Origin: CAURNT01 sp963526495
Lineage (GTDB): Bacteria; Fusobacteriota; Fusobacteriia; Fusobacteriales; Leptotrichiaceae
Direction of reading: 5' to 3'
Length of the DNA stretch: 23,719 nucleotides
NCBI GenBank assembly: GCA_963526495.1
Contig: CAURNT010000019.1
Coordinates: 1 to 23,719 of the forward strand
The stretch's first letter is position 1. The number at the start of each line of letters is the position of its first letter. Positions 6,691 to 14,076 of this stretch are shown piece by piece. The notes below the pieces were generated by a model, which did not search any database, was not told the DNA's origin, and worked only from the letters and a program-made list of their open reading frames with translations. The position numbers and the translations under genes were made by a program.

Positions 6691-7290
6691 ATGAAAAAAT
6701 TTTTTAAATTGATAATGCTTATAGCATTAATGACATGTACAGTTTTTGCTGGTTCTCATAAATATAAAAAACCAGAATTTACAAGTTTCAAGGAATATAA
6801 AGTAGTGGATACTGTTCACAATATTCCAATGAGTTTAAAATTAGGTGTATCAGAAGGTAAAGACCTTTTATATATTCCAGGTTACGGAAGAATTTTCTTA
6901 GAAAAAACAGATTATGGTTATAGAGATATTAACAATAATATGGACGTATTCGTTAAAAATAACGGAAGTATCGAAGTTAAAGCAAATGTAACTATGATTG
7001 ATTTAAACTTTATGTACCCTGATAAATATAAAAAAGGAGAATTTTATCATTCACTTTCTGGGTACCTTCATTCTCACATCTACCCTATGATAGAGGAAAA
7101 TAAAATTAAAGTTGGTGAAGATACATTTAATGTTAAAAAAAGTGTTAATGATTTTGATCAATCTATAATGTATAAAGAAGAAAATGGTAAATTTACTGTT
7201 CTTTATCTTCCAAATTGGTCAAGAGAAAATTTATCTTTACCAGATCTTGCAGAATTTAAATTTACTGTAAATCTTGAAGAAGTAAAATAA
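6691..7290 (+). CDS. Secreted or periplasmic protein of unknown function
   Basis: A 199-residue protein with a clear Sec signal peptide: MKKFFK, a hydrophobic core through about residue 17, and an Ala-type cleavage site at VFA-G (after residue 20). There is no proper lipobox although a Cys lies at 16. The mature part, about 179 residues, is rich in Lys, Tyr and short beta-like segments (for example LLYIPGYGRIFLEK and KFTVLYLPNW) and has no Cys or recognisable catalytic motif. Start: ATG after a strong AAGGAGG. It is monocistronic, with its own promoter and terminator. I cannot assign a family. It is probably an envelope or exported protein of the lineage. Confidence 0.75.
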   Translation: MKKFFKLIMLIALMTCTVFAGSHKYKKPEFTSFKEYKVVDTVHNIPMSLKLGVSEGKDLLYIPGYGRIFLEKTDYGYRDINNNMDVFVKNNGSIEVKANVTMIDLNFMYPDKYKKGEFYHSLSGYLHSHIYPMIEENKIKVGEDTFNVKKSVNDFDQSIMYKEENGKFTVLYLPNWSRENLSLPDLAEFKFTVNLEEVK

Positions 7291-7309
7291 TTATAATTAA
7301 TGATTTTAT

Positions 7310-7350
7310 GCACCTAAACTTTAAAATATTTAAAATTTAGGTGCAGTTTT
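7310..7350 (+). terminator. Intrinsic terminator of the secreted-protein gene
   Basis: GCACCTAAA (7310-7318) pairs with TTTAGGTGC (7336-7344). One C/A mismatch is followed by an inner TTTAAA/TTTAAA stem with loop ATA. The tail is AGTTTTTAT. Confidence 0.9.
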
Positions 7351-7351
7351 T

Positions 7352-7407
7352 ATAAAAAAATATGTATCTACAAACTTTTAGTCTTTACTTGTTTATCGAT
7401 ACATATT
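7352..7407 (-). terminator. Intrinsic terminator of nagA
   Basis: On the minus strand AATATGTATC (7407-7398) pairs perfectly with GATACATATT (7368-7359) and is followed by a seven-T run. The 29-nt loop holds a small AAAC/GTTT inner stem. With the hairpin at 7310 it forms a back-to-back pair between convergent genes. Confidence 0.75.
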
Positions 7408-7420
7408 CATTAAATTTATA

Positions 7421-8569
7421 TTAATATTTAGTAAGTTGTCCTTTTGCTATTGTACCTTCAACAACAAAATCTTCATTATAATATGTTAAATCGGCTATAT
7501 AACCTTCTTTTATATATCCATATCTGTCATCAACTTGAACAGCTTTTGCAGGATAAGATGTAGCCATTCTTAACGCTTCTTCTTCACTTATTTTTACTTC
7601 TTTTACTAAGTTTTTTATTCCTGTTATCATATCAAGAGCTGACCCACCCAATGTTCCTGTTTCTGTTGCACATCTTCCATCTTTATAATATACTTTATGT
7701 CCTTCAAACATGAAATATTCCATATTTGTTCCCATAGGAGAAACTGCATCTGTAACTAAGTATAATTTTGATTTAAGAACTTCTTTTACCACTCTAACTG
7801 ATGGAAAACTTGCATGTAGTCCATCTACTATAATTCCACAATTCATATTCTTATTATCTAAAAGATATCCTACAACTCCTGGTTCTCTTGAATCAAAAGG
7901 ACGCATTGCATTAAATAAATGAGTAGCATTTCTATAATATTTTTCTTTCTCTTTTATTTCTTCATAAAGAGCATTACTATGACCTATAGAAAGATTTATT
8001 CCACTTTCATACAATTTAATTAGATGTTTTTCTAATGCAACTTCAGGAGCTATTGTCATAATTTTAACTCCTTCATATCCAACCTTAGCAATTTCATCTA
8101 TTACTTCATCAGATAATACTCTTATATAATCAGGTCTATGAACACCTTTCTTTTCTAAACTAATATATGGTCCTTCTATATGAAGTCCTAAAACTCCTAT
8201 ATCTTCTTTTTCATCTTTTAAATCTTCTATTAATTTCAAAGCCTTTAATATTTTTTCATCAGGTGAAGTTATTAAAGTAGGTAAATAAGATGTTGCTCCA
8301 AATCTTTTATTTGTTTCATTCATTATTTCTAATGTTTCACGAGTTATTTCATCATTAAATAAAACTCCTCCACATCCATTTAATTGTAAATCTATAAATC
8401 CTGGAGACAATACTTTACCTTCTATATCAATTACCTCATTATTTTTTAAATCTTCATCAGTTAAAAAAGGCGTACTTGTTATTTTTTTTATTTTTCTACC
8501 TTCAATAATTAATGCATTTTCTCCAATAAATTTATCACCATCAAATATTTTAGCATTCTTAATTATCAT
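7421..8569 (-). CDS. nagA: N-acetylglucosamine-6-phosphate deacetylase
   Basis: NagA removes the acetyl group from GlcNAc-6-phosphate, feeding amino sugars into glycolysis or back to the wall. The 382-residue amidohydrolase shows PGFIDLQLNGCGG, the metal-ligand Glu132 in GLHIEGPYIS, SIGHSNA and ATHLFNAMRPF carrying the two metal-ligand histidines, IIVDGLHAS, and the catalytic Asp in LVTDAVSP. The frame runs open 22 codons further upstream, but the family starts at MIIKNAKIFDG, so I use the ATG at 8569. That start lacks a normally spaced Shine-Dalgarno (see the leader entry). No nagB or sugar transporter is adjacent. It is monocistronic, with promoter at 8620-8648. Confidence 0.95.
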   Translation of the reverse strand: MIIKNAKIFDGDKFIGENALIIEGRKIKKITSTPFLTDEDLKNNEVIDIEGKVLSPGFIDLQLNGCGGVLFNDEITRETLEIMNETNKRFGATSYLPTLITSPDEKILKALKLIEDLKDEKEDIGVLGLHIEGPYISLEKKGVHRPDYIRVLSDEVIDEIAKVGYEGVKIMTIAPEVALEKHLIKLYESGINLSIGHSNALYEEIKEKEKYYRNATHLFNAMRPFDSREPGVVGYLLDNKNMNCGIIVDGLHASFPSVRVVKEVLKSKLYLVTDAVSPMGTNMEYFMFEGHKVYYKDGRCATETGTLGGSALDMITGIKNLVKEVKISEEEALRMATSYPAKAVQVDDRYGYIKEGYIADLTYYNEDFVVEGTIAKGQLTKY

Positions 8570-8603
8570 AGTTACCACCGTATGAATTTCATACTCTCCT
8601 TTC
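8570..8603 (-). promoter_or_regulatory. nagA leader: displaced Shine-Dalgarno, inverted repeat and a 6-codon mini-ORF
   Basis: The strong AAAGGAG lies about 26 nt before the nagA ATG, too far for normal use. Between them is an exact 7-1-7 inverted repeat, GTATGAA-A-TTCATAC (8594-8580). A mini-ORF ATG AAA TTC ATA CGG TGG TAA (8592-8572) ends 2 nt before the nagA ATG. Only a poor GGTGG is near that ATG. Options are reinitiation after a leader peptide, a hairpin that brings the Shine-Dalgarno closer, or a repressor site. Confidence 0.45.
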
Positions 8604-8619
8604 TTTATTCTTATAATAT

Positions 8620-8648
8620 ATTGTACTACCATCACAAAAAAAAATCAA
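8620..8648 (-). promoter_or_regulatory. Sigma70-type promoter for nagA
   Basis: On the minus strand TTGATT (8648-8643) and TACAAT (8625-8620) have a 17-bp spacer containing a T-rich stretch. The start site would be near 8613, leaving a leader of about 44 nt. Confidence 0.6.
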
Positions 8649-8755
8649 GTTATTAATCAAAAAAAAAATGAAAAATGAAAAATTTTTTCACTTTTTTAAT
8701 AATACTGAATTTTTTATAATATAATTTTCTTTCAAACATAAATATAAATTTAAAT

Positions 8756-8799
8756 TAACACCAATTTTATCAACTTGTAATTCATTTATAATGGTGTTA
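8756..8799. repeat. Widely spaced 8-bp inverted repeat framing the znuA-like promoter
   Basis: TAACACCA (8756-8763) and TGGTGTTA (8792-8799) are exact reverse complements 28 bp apart. The right arm lies in the spacer and touches the -10 box; the left arm is upstream of the -35. This is a candidate operator pair for a metal-responsive or other regulator, though it does not match a Zur or Fur box that I can recognise. Confidence 0.4.
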
Positions 8800-8803
8800 T
8801 AAT
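8775..8803 (+). promoter_or_regulatory. Sigma70-type promoter for the metal-binding protein operon
   Basis: TTGTAA (8775-8780) and a perfect TATAAT (8798-8803) have a 17-bp spacer. The start site is close to 8810, giving an mRNA leader of about 11 nt that consists mostly of the GGAGGT Shine-Dalgarno. Confidence 0.7.
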
Positions 8804-8820
8804 CTTTCTTGGAGGTGCTT

Positions 8821-9717
8821 ATGAAAAAGAAATTTTTAATTATAATAATGTTAATATTTATGGGAATAATTTCTGAATCTAAATTAAAGATAGGAGTTAG
8901 TATGTTACCTTACTATTCTTTTGCTACAAATATAGTAAAAGATAAAGCAGATGTTTATCAAATATTACCAACTGATGCTGATGTACATACATACCAACCA
9001 TCTGCAAACGAAGTAAAAAAAATATCTAATTTAGATGTTTTAATAATAAATGGAACAGGAATTGATAACTATATGTATAATTTGATAAAAGCTTCAGGAA
9101 ACAAACATATTAAAGTTATCGTTGCAAGTAAAAATGTATCACTACTTCCTGTATCTGGTGAAAGAGGAAGAGTAAAATCAGTTAATACTCATACTTTTAT
9201 ATCAGTACAAGCTTCAATACAACAAATTAATACTATAGCTAAAGAATTAGCTAATTTAGATAAATCTAATGCAAATATTTACTTAAAAAATGCTAGAGAA
9301 TATGGTAGAAAACTATCTAATATAAAAGCTAGAAAAATTAGAGAAATTTCAAATTTAAGAAAAAAGATTCAGTTTAATGTAGCTACAACTCATGGAGGTT
9401 ATGACTATATATTAGGAGAAATTGGTATAGGAGTATCTGTAGTAATAGAACCACATGATAATGTTCGTCCTTCAGCAGTTGATTTAAAAGAATCTATAAA
9501 ATTAATAAAAGAAAAACATATAAATGTATTATTTGAATCAGATGGTTCACAATCACCGTATACTAGACAAATTATCAGCGAAACCGGTGTAGTTTCAGGT
9601 AAATTGTTACATATGACTAATGGAAAATATACAACAACTGCCTTTGAAAATGATCTTGAAAAGAATTTTGATATTATAATATCAACATTTAAAAAGGCTG
9701 TATCTAAATCTAGATAA
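8821..9717 (+). CDS. Zinc/manganese-type ABC transporter substrate-binding protein (ZnuA/TroA family), orphan
   Basis: A periplasmic cluster A-I binding protein that would capture a divalent metal, most likely zinc, for an ABC importer. At 298 residues it has a signal peptide (MKKKFLIIIMLIFMGIISES) without a lipobox, so it is probably soluble in a periplasm. Likely ligands are His56 (DADVHTYQPSANEV), His124 (VNTHTFIS), His191 (ATTHGGYDYI) and Asp241 (FESDGSQSP). The long His-rich loop of some ZnuA proteins is absent. The start is ATG 8821 after GGAGGT; an in-frame TTG at 8809 lies upstream of and reads through this site. No ATPase or permease gene is adjacent, so it must work with transporter parts encoded elsewhere. 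An FMN reductase-like gene follows 11 bp later. Confidence 0.88.
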   Translation: MKKKFLIIIMLIFMGIISESKLKIGVSMLPYYSFATNIVKDKADVYQILPTDADVHTYQPSANEVKKISNLDVLIINGTGIDNYMYNLIKASGNKHIKVIVASKNVSLLPVSGERGRVKSVNTHTFISVQASIQQINTIAKELANLDKSNANIYLKNAREYGRKLSNIKARKIREISNLRKKIQFNVATTHGGYDYILGEIGIGVSVVIEPHDNVRPSAVDLKESIKLIKEKHINVLFESDGSQSPYTRQIISETGVVSGKLLHMTNGKYTTTAFENDLEKNFDIIISTFKKAVSKSR

Positions 9718-9728
9718 AGGAGAAAATA

Positions 9729-10274
9729 ATGAAAAATATTAAAATTATTGTAGGTTCAATACCTGAAAATTCATTACAAAAAAAAATAGCTTTAAGTATA
9801 CAAAAAAAATTCTCAGATATTGCTAATTATTCATTAGTATTTATAAATGATTTGCCTTTCTATAATTATGAAATAGAAAATAATGATATACCCTCAGTTA
9901 CAAAATTTCATAAAGAAATAAAAGAAGCAGATGGTATTATAATCTTAGCTTCTGAATATAATTCTTCTATTTCAGCACCATTAAAAAATGCATTAGATTG
10001 GTTAAGTCGTGGAGAGCAATCTTTAAACGGTAAACCTGTTCTTGTTGCTGGTGCAAGTCCTGGTGCACTTGGAACTGTACGTGCACAAGACCATTTAAAA
10101 TTAATACTTTCTCACTACGCAATAAATGGTATAGTAATGCCTGGTGCATCTATACTAATAAATAATGCTTATCAAAAATTAGATGAAAATGGTATTATAA
10201 ACGATGAAGAAAGTTTAAAATTTTTAAAAGGTCATTTAAAAAACTTTAATAACTGGATAGAAAAAATTAAATAA
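9729..10274 (+). CDS. NADPH-dependent FMN reductase / azoreductase-like flavoprotein
   Basis: A 181-residue flavodoxin-fold protein of the NADPH-dependent FMN reductase (FMN_red) family, which passes electrons from NAD(P)H through FMN to quinones, azo dyes, chromate or iron complexes. Family marks are VGSIPENS for the FMN phosphate loop (residues 8-15), SEYNSSISAPLKNALDWLSR (75-94) and AGASPGALGTVRAQDHLKLI (107-126). The Shine-Dalgarno AAAGGAG overlaps the stop of the metal-binding protein gene, so the two are one operon ending at 10289-10328. A shared role in metal or redox stress is possible but only positional. Confidence 0.9.
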   Translation: MKNIKIIVGSIPENSLQKKIALSIQKKFSDIANYSLVFINDLPFYNYEIENNDIPSVTKFHKEIKEADGIIILASEYNSSISAPLKNALDWLSRGEQSLNGKPVLVAGASPGALGTVRAQDHLKLILSHYAINGIVMPGASILINNAYQKLDENGIINDEESLKFLKGHLKNFNNWIEKIK

Positions 10275-10288
10275 GATTAAATAAAAAT

Positions 10289-10328
10289 AACATGTTTTCT
10301 TAAAAAAGATAACATGTTATTTTTTATA
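10289..10328. terminator. Bidirectional terminator between the flavoprotein gene and clpB
   Basis: AACATGTT (10289-10296) pairs with AACATGTT (10311-10318). After one T/T mismatch, an inner TCTT/AAGA extends the stem. Plus-strand transcripts run into TATTTTTTAT and minus-strand transcripts into TATTTTTATTTAAT, so it can serve both convergent genes. Confidence 0.85.
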
Positions 10329-10331
10329 TTT

Positions 10332-12848
10332 CTATCTTACTAATTCTAGTTTAACTTTTTCATCTACTATTTCAATCTTTATTATACTATTAGTAGAAAT
10401 ATTTTCTTTTAATATTAATTTAGATATATCAGTTTCTAATTCTTTTTGTATGAATCTTCTAATAGGTCTTGCTCCATAATTAGGATCATAGGCATTATTA
10501 ACTACATAATCTATTAAATCTTCTCCAAATTCAATCACTATTAATCTATCTTTAAGTTTATCATTCATTTTAGATAATTCAAGTCTAACTATATTTTTAA
10601 CACTTTCTTTATCTAAAGAATTAAATGTAATAATTTCATCTAATCTATTTAAAAACTCTGGTTTAAATCTAGATTTTAACTCTTCATATACCATTTCTTT
10701 TTTACCTTCTAATATATATTGTGACCCTATATTTGACGTCATTATTATTATTGTATTTTTAAAATCAACAAGTCTTCCTTTACCATCTGTAAGTCTTCCA
10801 TCATCTAAAACTTGTAATAATATATTAAATACATCAGGATGTGCCTTTTCAATTTCATCTAGAAGTATTACAGAATAAGGTTTTCTTCTAACTTTTTCTG
10901 TTAATTGTCCACCTTCTTCATAACCTACATAACCAGGAGGAGCTCCTATTAATCTTGCGACTGAGTGTTTTTCCATATATTCACTCATATCTATTCTTAT
11001 TATTAAATTTTCATCATCAAATAAATTTTTAGCTAATTGTTTAGTTACATAAGTTTTACCAACACCTGTTGGACCTAAAAACATAAAAGAACCTATAGGT
11101 CTATTGACATCTTTAAGACCAGCACGAGATCTCAAAACAGTATCTGCAATTGAACTTATAGCTTGATCTTGTCCTATAACCTTTTCTTTTAAATGTTCTT
11201 CTAAAGATAGGATTTTTTCATTTTCACTTTGAACTAATTTTCCAACAGGTATTCCAGTCCATTTTGCAACAATTTCTGCTATTTGTTCTTTACCTATAAT
11301 TTGAGAGACCAAATTATTATTTTCAGATTTTTCTCTAATTTCATTCAATTCTTTTTCAAGCTTTGGAATTATATCATACTTATATTCTGCCACTTTCCCA
11401 TAATCAGCAACTCTTTCATATTCACTAGCTTTCAAATTAGCTTCATCTATTTTTTGTTTTATATCTTTCAATTTAACTACATTTTCTTTTTCTAAATTCC
11501 AATTTAAAGTTAAAACTCTTTTTTTCTCTCCAATTTCAGCAAGTTCTTTAACAATTTCTTCTAGTCTTAATTTACTTGTTTCATCTTCTTCCTTTTTAAG
11601 AGCTTCTCTTTCTATTTCAAGTTGTGCATATTTTCTATTTAATTCATCTAATTCTGTTGGTACTGAATTAATTTCAGTCTTAATTTTAGCACAAGCTTCA
11701 TCTATTAAATCTATTGCTTTATCTGGTAAAAATCTATCTTGAATATATCTATCAGACATAGTTGCTGCTGATACTATAGCCGCATCAGATATTCTAATAC
11801 CATGATATTGTTCGAATTTTTCTTTTAATCCTCTTAATATAGATATAGCATCATCTACTGTAGGTTCTAATACTTGAATAGGTTGAAATCTTCTTTCAAG
11901 TGCTGCATCATTTTCTATATATTTTCTATACTCTCCTAATGTAGTCGCCCCAATAACTTCTATTTCTCCTCTTGCTAGCATTGGTTTTAATAAATTAGAA
12001 GCATTCATGGCTCCATTTTGACCACCTGCACCTACAATATTATGTACTTCATCTATAAATAGTATTATATTTCCACTACTATTCTCTAAAGTATCTACAA
12101 CAGATTTTAATCTTTCTTCAAATTCACCTTGATATTTAGCTCCTGCTATAAGTGCACCCATATCTAAAGAAAATACTGTCTTATTTTTTAAATTATCAGG
12201 AACATCTCCTGAAAAAATTCTTTGAGCTAAACCTTCAACAAGTGCAGTTTTACCGACACCTGGTTCACCTATTATCATTGGATTATTCTTATTTCTTCTA
12301 GATAATATTTGTATTAATCTACGAATTTCATTATCTCTTCCTATTACAGGATCTAACTTACCCATTGCTGCAAGAGCAACTAAATCTTTACCATATTTTT
12401 TTAACACATCAAGATTATCTTCAAAACTATCACTGTTAATTGTTCTTCCTGAAAGCATTTCATTTAAAACTTCCTCTACTTTTTTAACATTTAATCCAAA
12501 ATTTTTAATTCTTATAGTAGCAAGTAATAAGTGAATTACAGAAATATACTCATGACCCCCATCTTTTGCTAATTCATTTGCAGAATTTATCATTTCAGTA
12601 AACTCTCTGCTATATTGTAACTGTGCATTTGATGATACCTTAGGCATATTATTTAATTGTGTATATATTTCGTTTTGTAAATTATTTGTATCTACATTTA
12701 TTTTATTCAATACAGACTTAGTTGTATCATCATTAGATACCAAATCTAACATCAAGTGTTCAAGTTTAATATCAGAACTTTTGAATTTAGTTGCAAAATT
12801 CATTGCATTTTCTAAAACTTCTAGCGCTTTTCTAGTAAATTTATTCAT
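10332..12848 (-). CDS. clpB: ATP-dependent protein disaggregase ClpB
   Basis: ClpB is a hexameric AAA+ machine that, with DnaK, pulls proteins out of aggregates after heat stress. The 838-residue protein has an N-domain (1-145); a first ATPase domain with Walker A GEPGVGKT (194-201) and Walker B LFIDE; a middle coiled coil (about 395-515) that is diagnostic of ClpB over ClpA/ClpC; and a second ATPase domain with GPTGVGKT (592-599) and ILLDE (661-665). Pore-loop motifs GAKYQGEF and GYVGYEEGG and the sensor-2 GARPIRR are present. The start is ATG 12848, 6 nt after GAGGTG; a GTG at 12857 overlaps that site. It carries a CIRCE operator and its own promoter. Confidence 0.97.
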   Translation of the reverse strand: MNKFTRKALEVLENAMNFATKFKSSDIKLEHLMLDLVSNDDTTKSVLNKINVDTNNLQNEIYTQLNNMPKVSSNAQLQYSREFTEMINSANELAKDGGHEYISVIHLLLATIRIKNFGLNVKKVEEVLNEMLSGRTINSDSFEDNLDVLKKYGKDLVALAAMGKLDPVIGRDNEIRRLIQILSRRNKNNPMIIGEPGVGKTALVEGLAQRIFSGDVPDNLKNKTVFSLDMGALIAGAKYQGEFEERLKSVVDTLENSSGNIILFIDEVHNIVGAGGQNGAMNASNLLKPMLARGEIEVIGATTLGEYRKYIENDAALERRFQPIQVLEPTVDDAISILRGLKEKFEQYHGIRISDAAIVSAATMSDRYIQDRFLPDKAIDLIDEACAKIKTEINSVPTELDELNRKYAQLEIEREALKKEEDETSKLRLEEIVKELAEIGEKKRVLTLNWNLEKENVVKLKDIKQKIDEANLKASEYERVADYGKVAEYKYDIIPKLEKELNEIREKSENNNLVSQIIGKEQIAEIVAKWTGIPVGKLVQSENEKILSLEEHLKEKVIGQDQAISSIADTVLRSRAGLKDVNRPIGSFMFLGPTGVGKTYVTKQLAKNLFDDENLIIRIDMSEYMEKHSVARLIGAPPGYVGYEEGGQLTEKVRRKPYSVILLDEIEKAHPDVFNILLQVLDDGRLTDGKGRLVDFKNTIIIMTSNIGSQYILEGKKEMVYEELKSRFKPEFLNRLDEIITFNSLDKESVKNIVRLELSKMNDKLKDRLIVIEFGEDLIDYVVNNAYDPNYGARPIRRFIQKELETDISKLILKENISTNSIIKIEIVDEKVKLELVR

Positions 12849-12854
12849 ATTTAT

Positions 12855-12860
12855 CACCTC
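12855..12860 (-). promoter_or_regulatory. Shine-Dalgarno that decides the clpB start
   Basis: GAGGTG on the minus strand, then 6 nt, then ATG at 12848. The in-frame GTG at 12857 is part of this site and so is not the start. The TTG-started gene at 6018 has the same GAGGTG layout. Confidence 0.75.
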
Positions 12861-12878
12861 ATTAAATTTATTTTTTTG

Positions 12879-12905
12879 TTAGCACTCTAATATAACTACT
12901 GCTAA
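12879..12905. promoter_or_regulatory. CIRCE element (HrcA operator) of clpB
   Basis: TTAGCACTC (12879-12887), a 9-bp spacer, then TACTGCTAA (12897-12905). The consensus is TTAGCACTC-N9-GAGTGCTAA, so one half is perfect and the other matches 7 of 9 bases. It lies between the -10 box and the Shine-Dalgarno, the normal place for HrcA repression. hrcA itself is not in the window. Confidence 0.9.
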
Positions 12906-12912
12906 CAATTGT

Positions 12913-12941
12913 ATATTATCATTTAATTTAGTATTTGTCAA
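12913..12941 (-). promoter_or_regulatory. Sigma70-type promoter for clpB
   Basis: On the minus strand, a perfect TTGACA (12941-12936), 17-bp spacer and TAATAT (12918-12913). The start site would fall at or just inside the CIRCE element, so HrcA binding would block initiation. Confidence 0.85.
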
Positions 12942-12950
12942 GAAGTTTTT

Positions 12951-12981
12951 AAAAAAAATACTCCTTTTTTTAAAAAGGAGT
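12951..12981 (-). terminator. Terminator of the M42 aminopeptidase gene, built over its stop codon
   Basis: On the minus strand ACTCCTTTTT (12981-12972) pairs with AAAAAGGAGT (12969-12960) and is followed by ATTTTTTTT. The TAA stop (12972-12970) lies in the hairpin centre and the ascending arm encodes the last amino acids (T-P-F). It ends 10 bp before the clpB -35 box. Confidence 0.85.
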
Positions 12982-14013
12982 AACTAAATTACTTAATAAA
13001 TATGAATCCACAAGTCTTTCTGTCGCCTCAATAGAATTTATATGTGTTCTTTCATACGAATGACTAGATTCTATACCTGCACCAATTAGTGCATGTTTAA
13101 TATCTGCACCAGCACTCATAGCAGCTGAGGCATCACTTCCATAATAAGGATATATATCTAACTTATATTCTATATTATTTTTTTTAGCTATTTCAACCAA
13201 ATGAACTCTAAATTCATAATTATATGGTCCTGAAGAATCTTTTGTACATATAGATACTGTATATTCATCAGTTGACTGATCATCCCCCATTGCTCCCATA
13301 TCCACAGCTAGATATTCTACAACTTTATTTGAAATATTACTATTTGCACCATGTCCTACTTCTTCAAATACACTAAAAGCAAAATGTGTTGTATAAGGTA
13401 ACTCAATATTTTCTTTAGAGTATTTTTCTAATAAATTTAATAAAATTGCAGCTGAAACTTTATCATCTAAAAAACGTGATTTAACAAATCCATTTTCTGT
13501 GATTATTGTTCTTGGATCAAAAGAAATAAAATCTCCAACTTGTATCCCTAGTTCTTCTGTTTCCTTTTTGCTATTTGTCTTAGCATCAAGTCTAATTTCC
13601 ATATTATTATCATTTCTTTCCAAACTACCTGCTTCTCTATATACATGTGTACTAGTTTGATGTATAAGAATAGTCCCTGTAATATTTTTATTTGTTCCTG
13701 ATAAATGTATTAGACAATTTTCACCCTCTATCATATTCCAAGGAAAACCACCTATTTTTACAAGTTTCAATCTTCCATCTGATTTTATTGCTTTAACCAT
13801 AGCACCTAATGTATCTACGTGCGCTGTTATATATCTATGTTTTTCATCATTTTTACCTTTAACTACTATATTAACCCCACCTTTATTAGTTCTAATAGGA
13901 GCATATCCAAAATCTTCTAATTTTTTAAATATATACTCACTAACTTCTCTAGTATAACCAGTCGGTGATGGTATAGCTAACAATTCTTTTAAATATTTTA
14001 ATGTATTTTGCAT
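12970..14013 (-). CDS. M42-family metallo-aminopeptidase (FrvX/YsdC/PepA type)
   Basis: A 347-residue cytoplasmic dimetal aminopeptidase; M42 enzymes usually form 12-subunit tetrahedra that trim peptides from the proteasome or Clp proteases. Ligands and catalytic residues can be placed: His65 in ITAHVDTLG, the bridging Asp in RFLDDKVSA (183/184), general base Glu217 with ligand Glu218 in FEEVGHG, Asp238 in AVDMGAMG, and His318 in SSHSYERTH. Some M42 members are reported as glucanases, but peptidase is the default. It follows secY by 51 bp on the same strand with a probable terminator between, and has Shine-Dalgarno AAAGGTG. Substrate preference is not visible. Confidence 0.9.
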   Translation of the reverse strand: MQNTLKYLKELLAIPSPTGYTREVSEYIFKKLEDFGYAPIRTNKGGVNIVVKGKNDEKHRYITAHVDTLGAMVKAIKSDGRLKLVKIGGFPWNMIEGENCLIHLSGTNKNITGTILIHQTSTHVYREAGSLERNDNNMEIRLDAKTNSKKETEELGIQVGDFISFDPRTIITENGFVKSRFLDDKVSAAILLNLLEKYSKENIELPYTTHFAFSVFEEVGHGANSNISNKVVEYLAVDMGAMGDDQSTDEYTVSICTKDSSGPYNYEFRVHLVEIAKKNNIEYKLDIYPYYGSDASAAMSAGADIKHALIGAGIESSHSYERTHINSIEATERLVDSYLLSNLVTPF

Positions 14014-14040
14014 TTATTACACCTTTCATTTTATTAAGTT

Positions 14041-14076
14041 ATTTATATAAAAGAAAAAGAAGAATTATCTTCTTCT
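14041..14076 (-). terminator. Probable terminator of the ribosomal protein operon after secY
   Basis: On the minus strand AGAAGAA (14076-14070), loop GATAA, then TTCTTCT (14064-14058), followed by TTTTCTTTTATA. The ascending arm encodes the terminal arginines of SecY and the stop codon is in the loop. The stem is A/U-rich, so efficiency is uncertain. Confidence 0.5.

Noticed and set aside
8580..8594. GTATGAA-A-TTCATAC called as a Fur/Zur/PerR box
   Set aside because: The 7-1-7 geometry is similar, but the bases do not match the usual TGATAAT-type boxes and the gene (nagA) is not a metal or peroxide gene, so it was kept only as an unexplained inverted repeat.
8809..8820. TTG at 8809 as the start of the metal-binding protein
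   Set aside because: The codons are the Shine-Dalgarno itself (TTG GAG GTG), and the predicted transcript begins about there. The ATG at 8821 starts a proper signal peptide.
12849..12857. GTG at 12857 as the clpB start
   Set aside because: It lies within the GAGGTG Shine-Dalgarno; the ATG at 12848 is properly spaced and gives the normal ClpB N-terminus.
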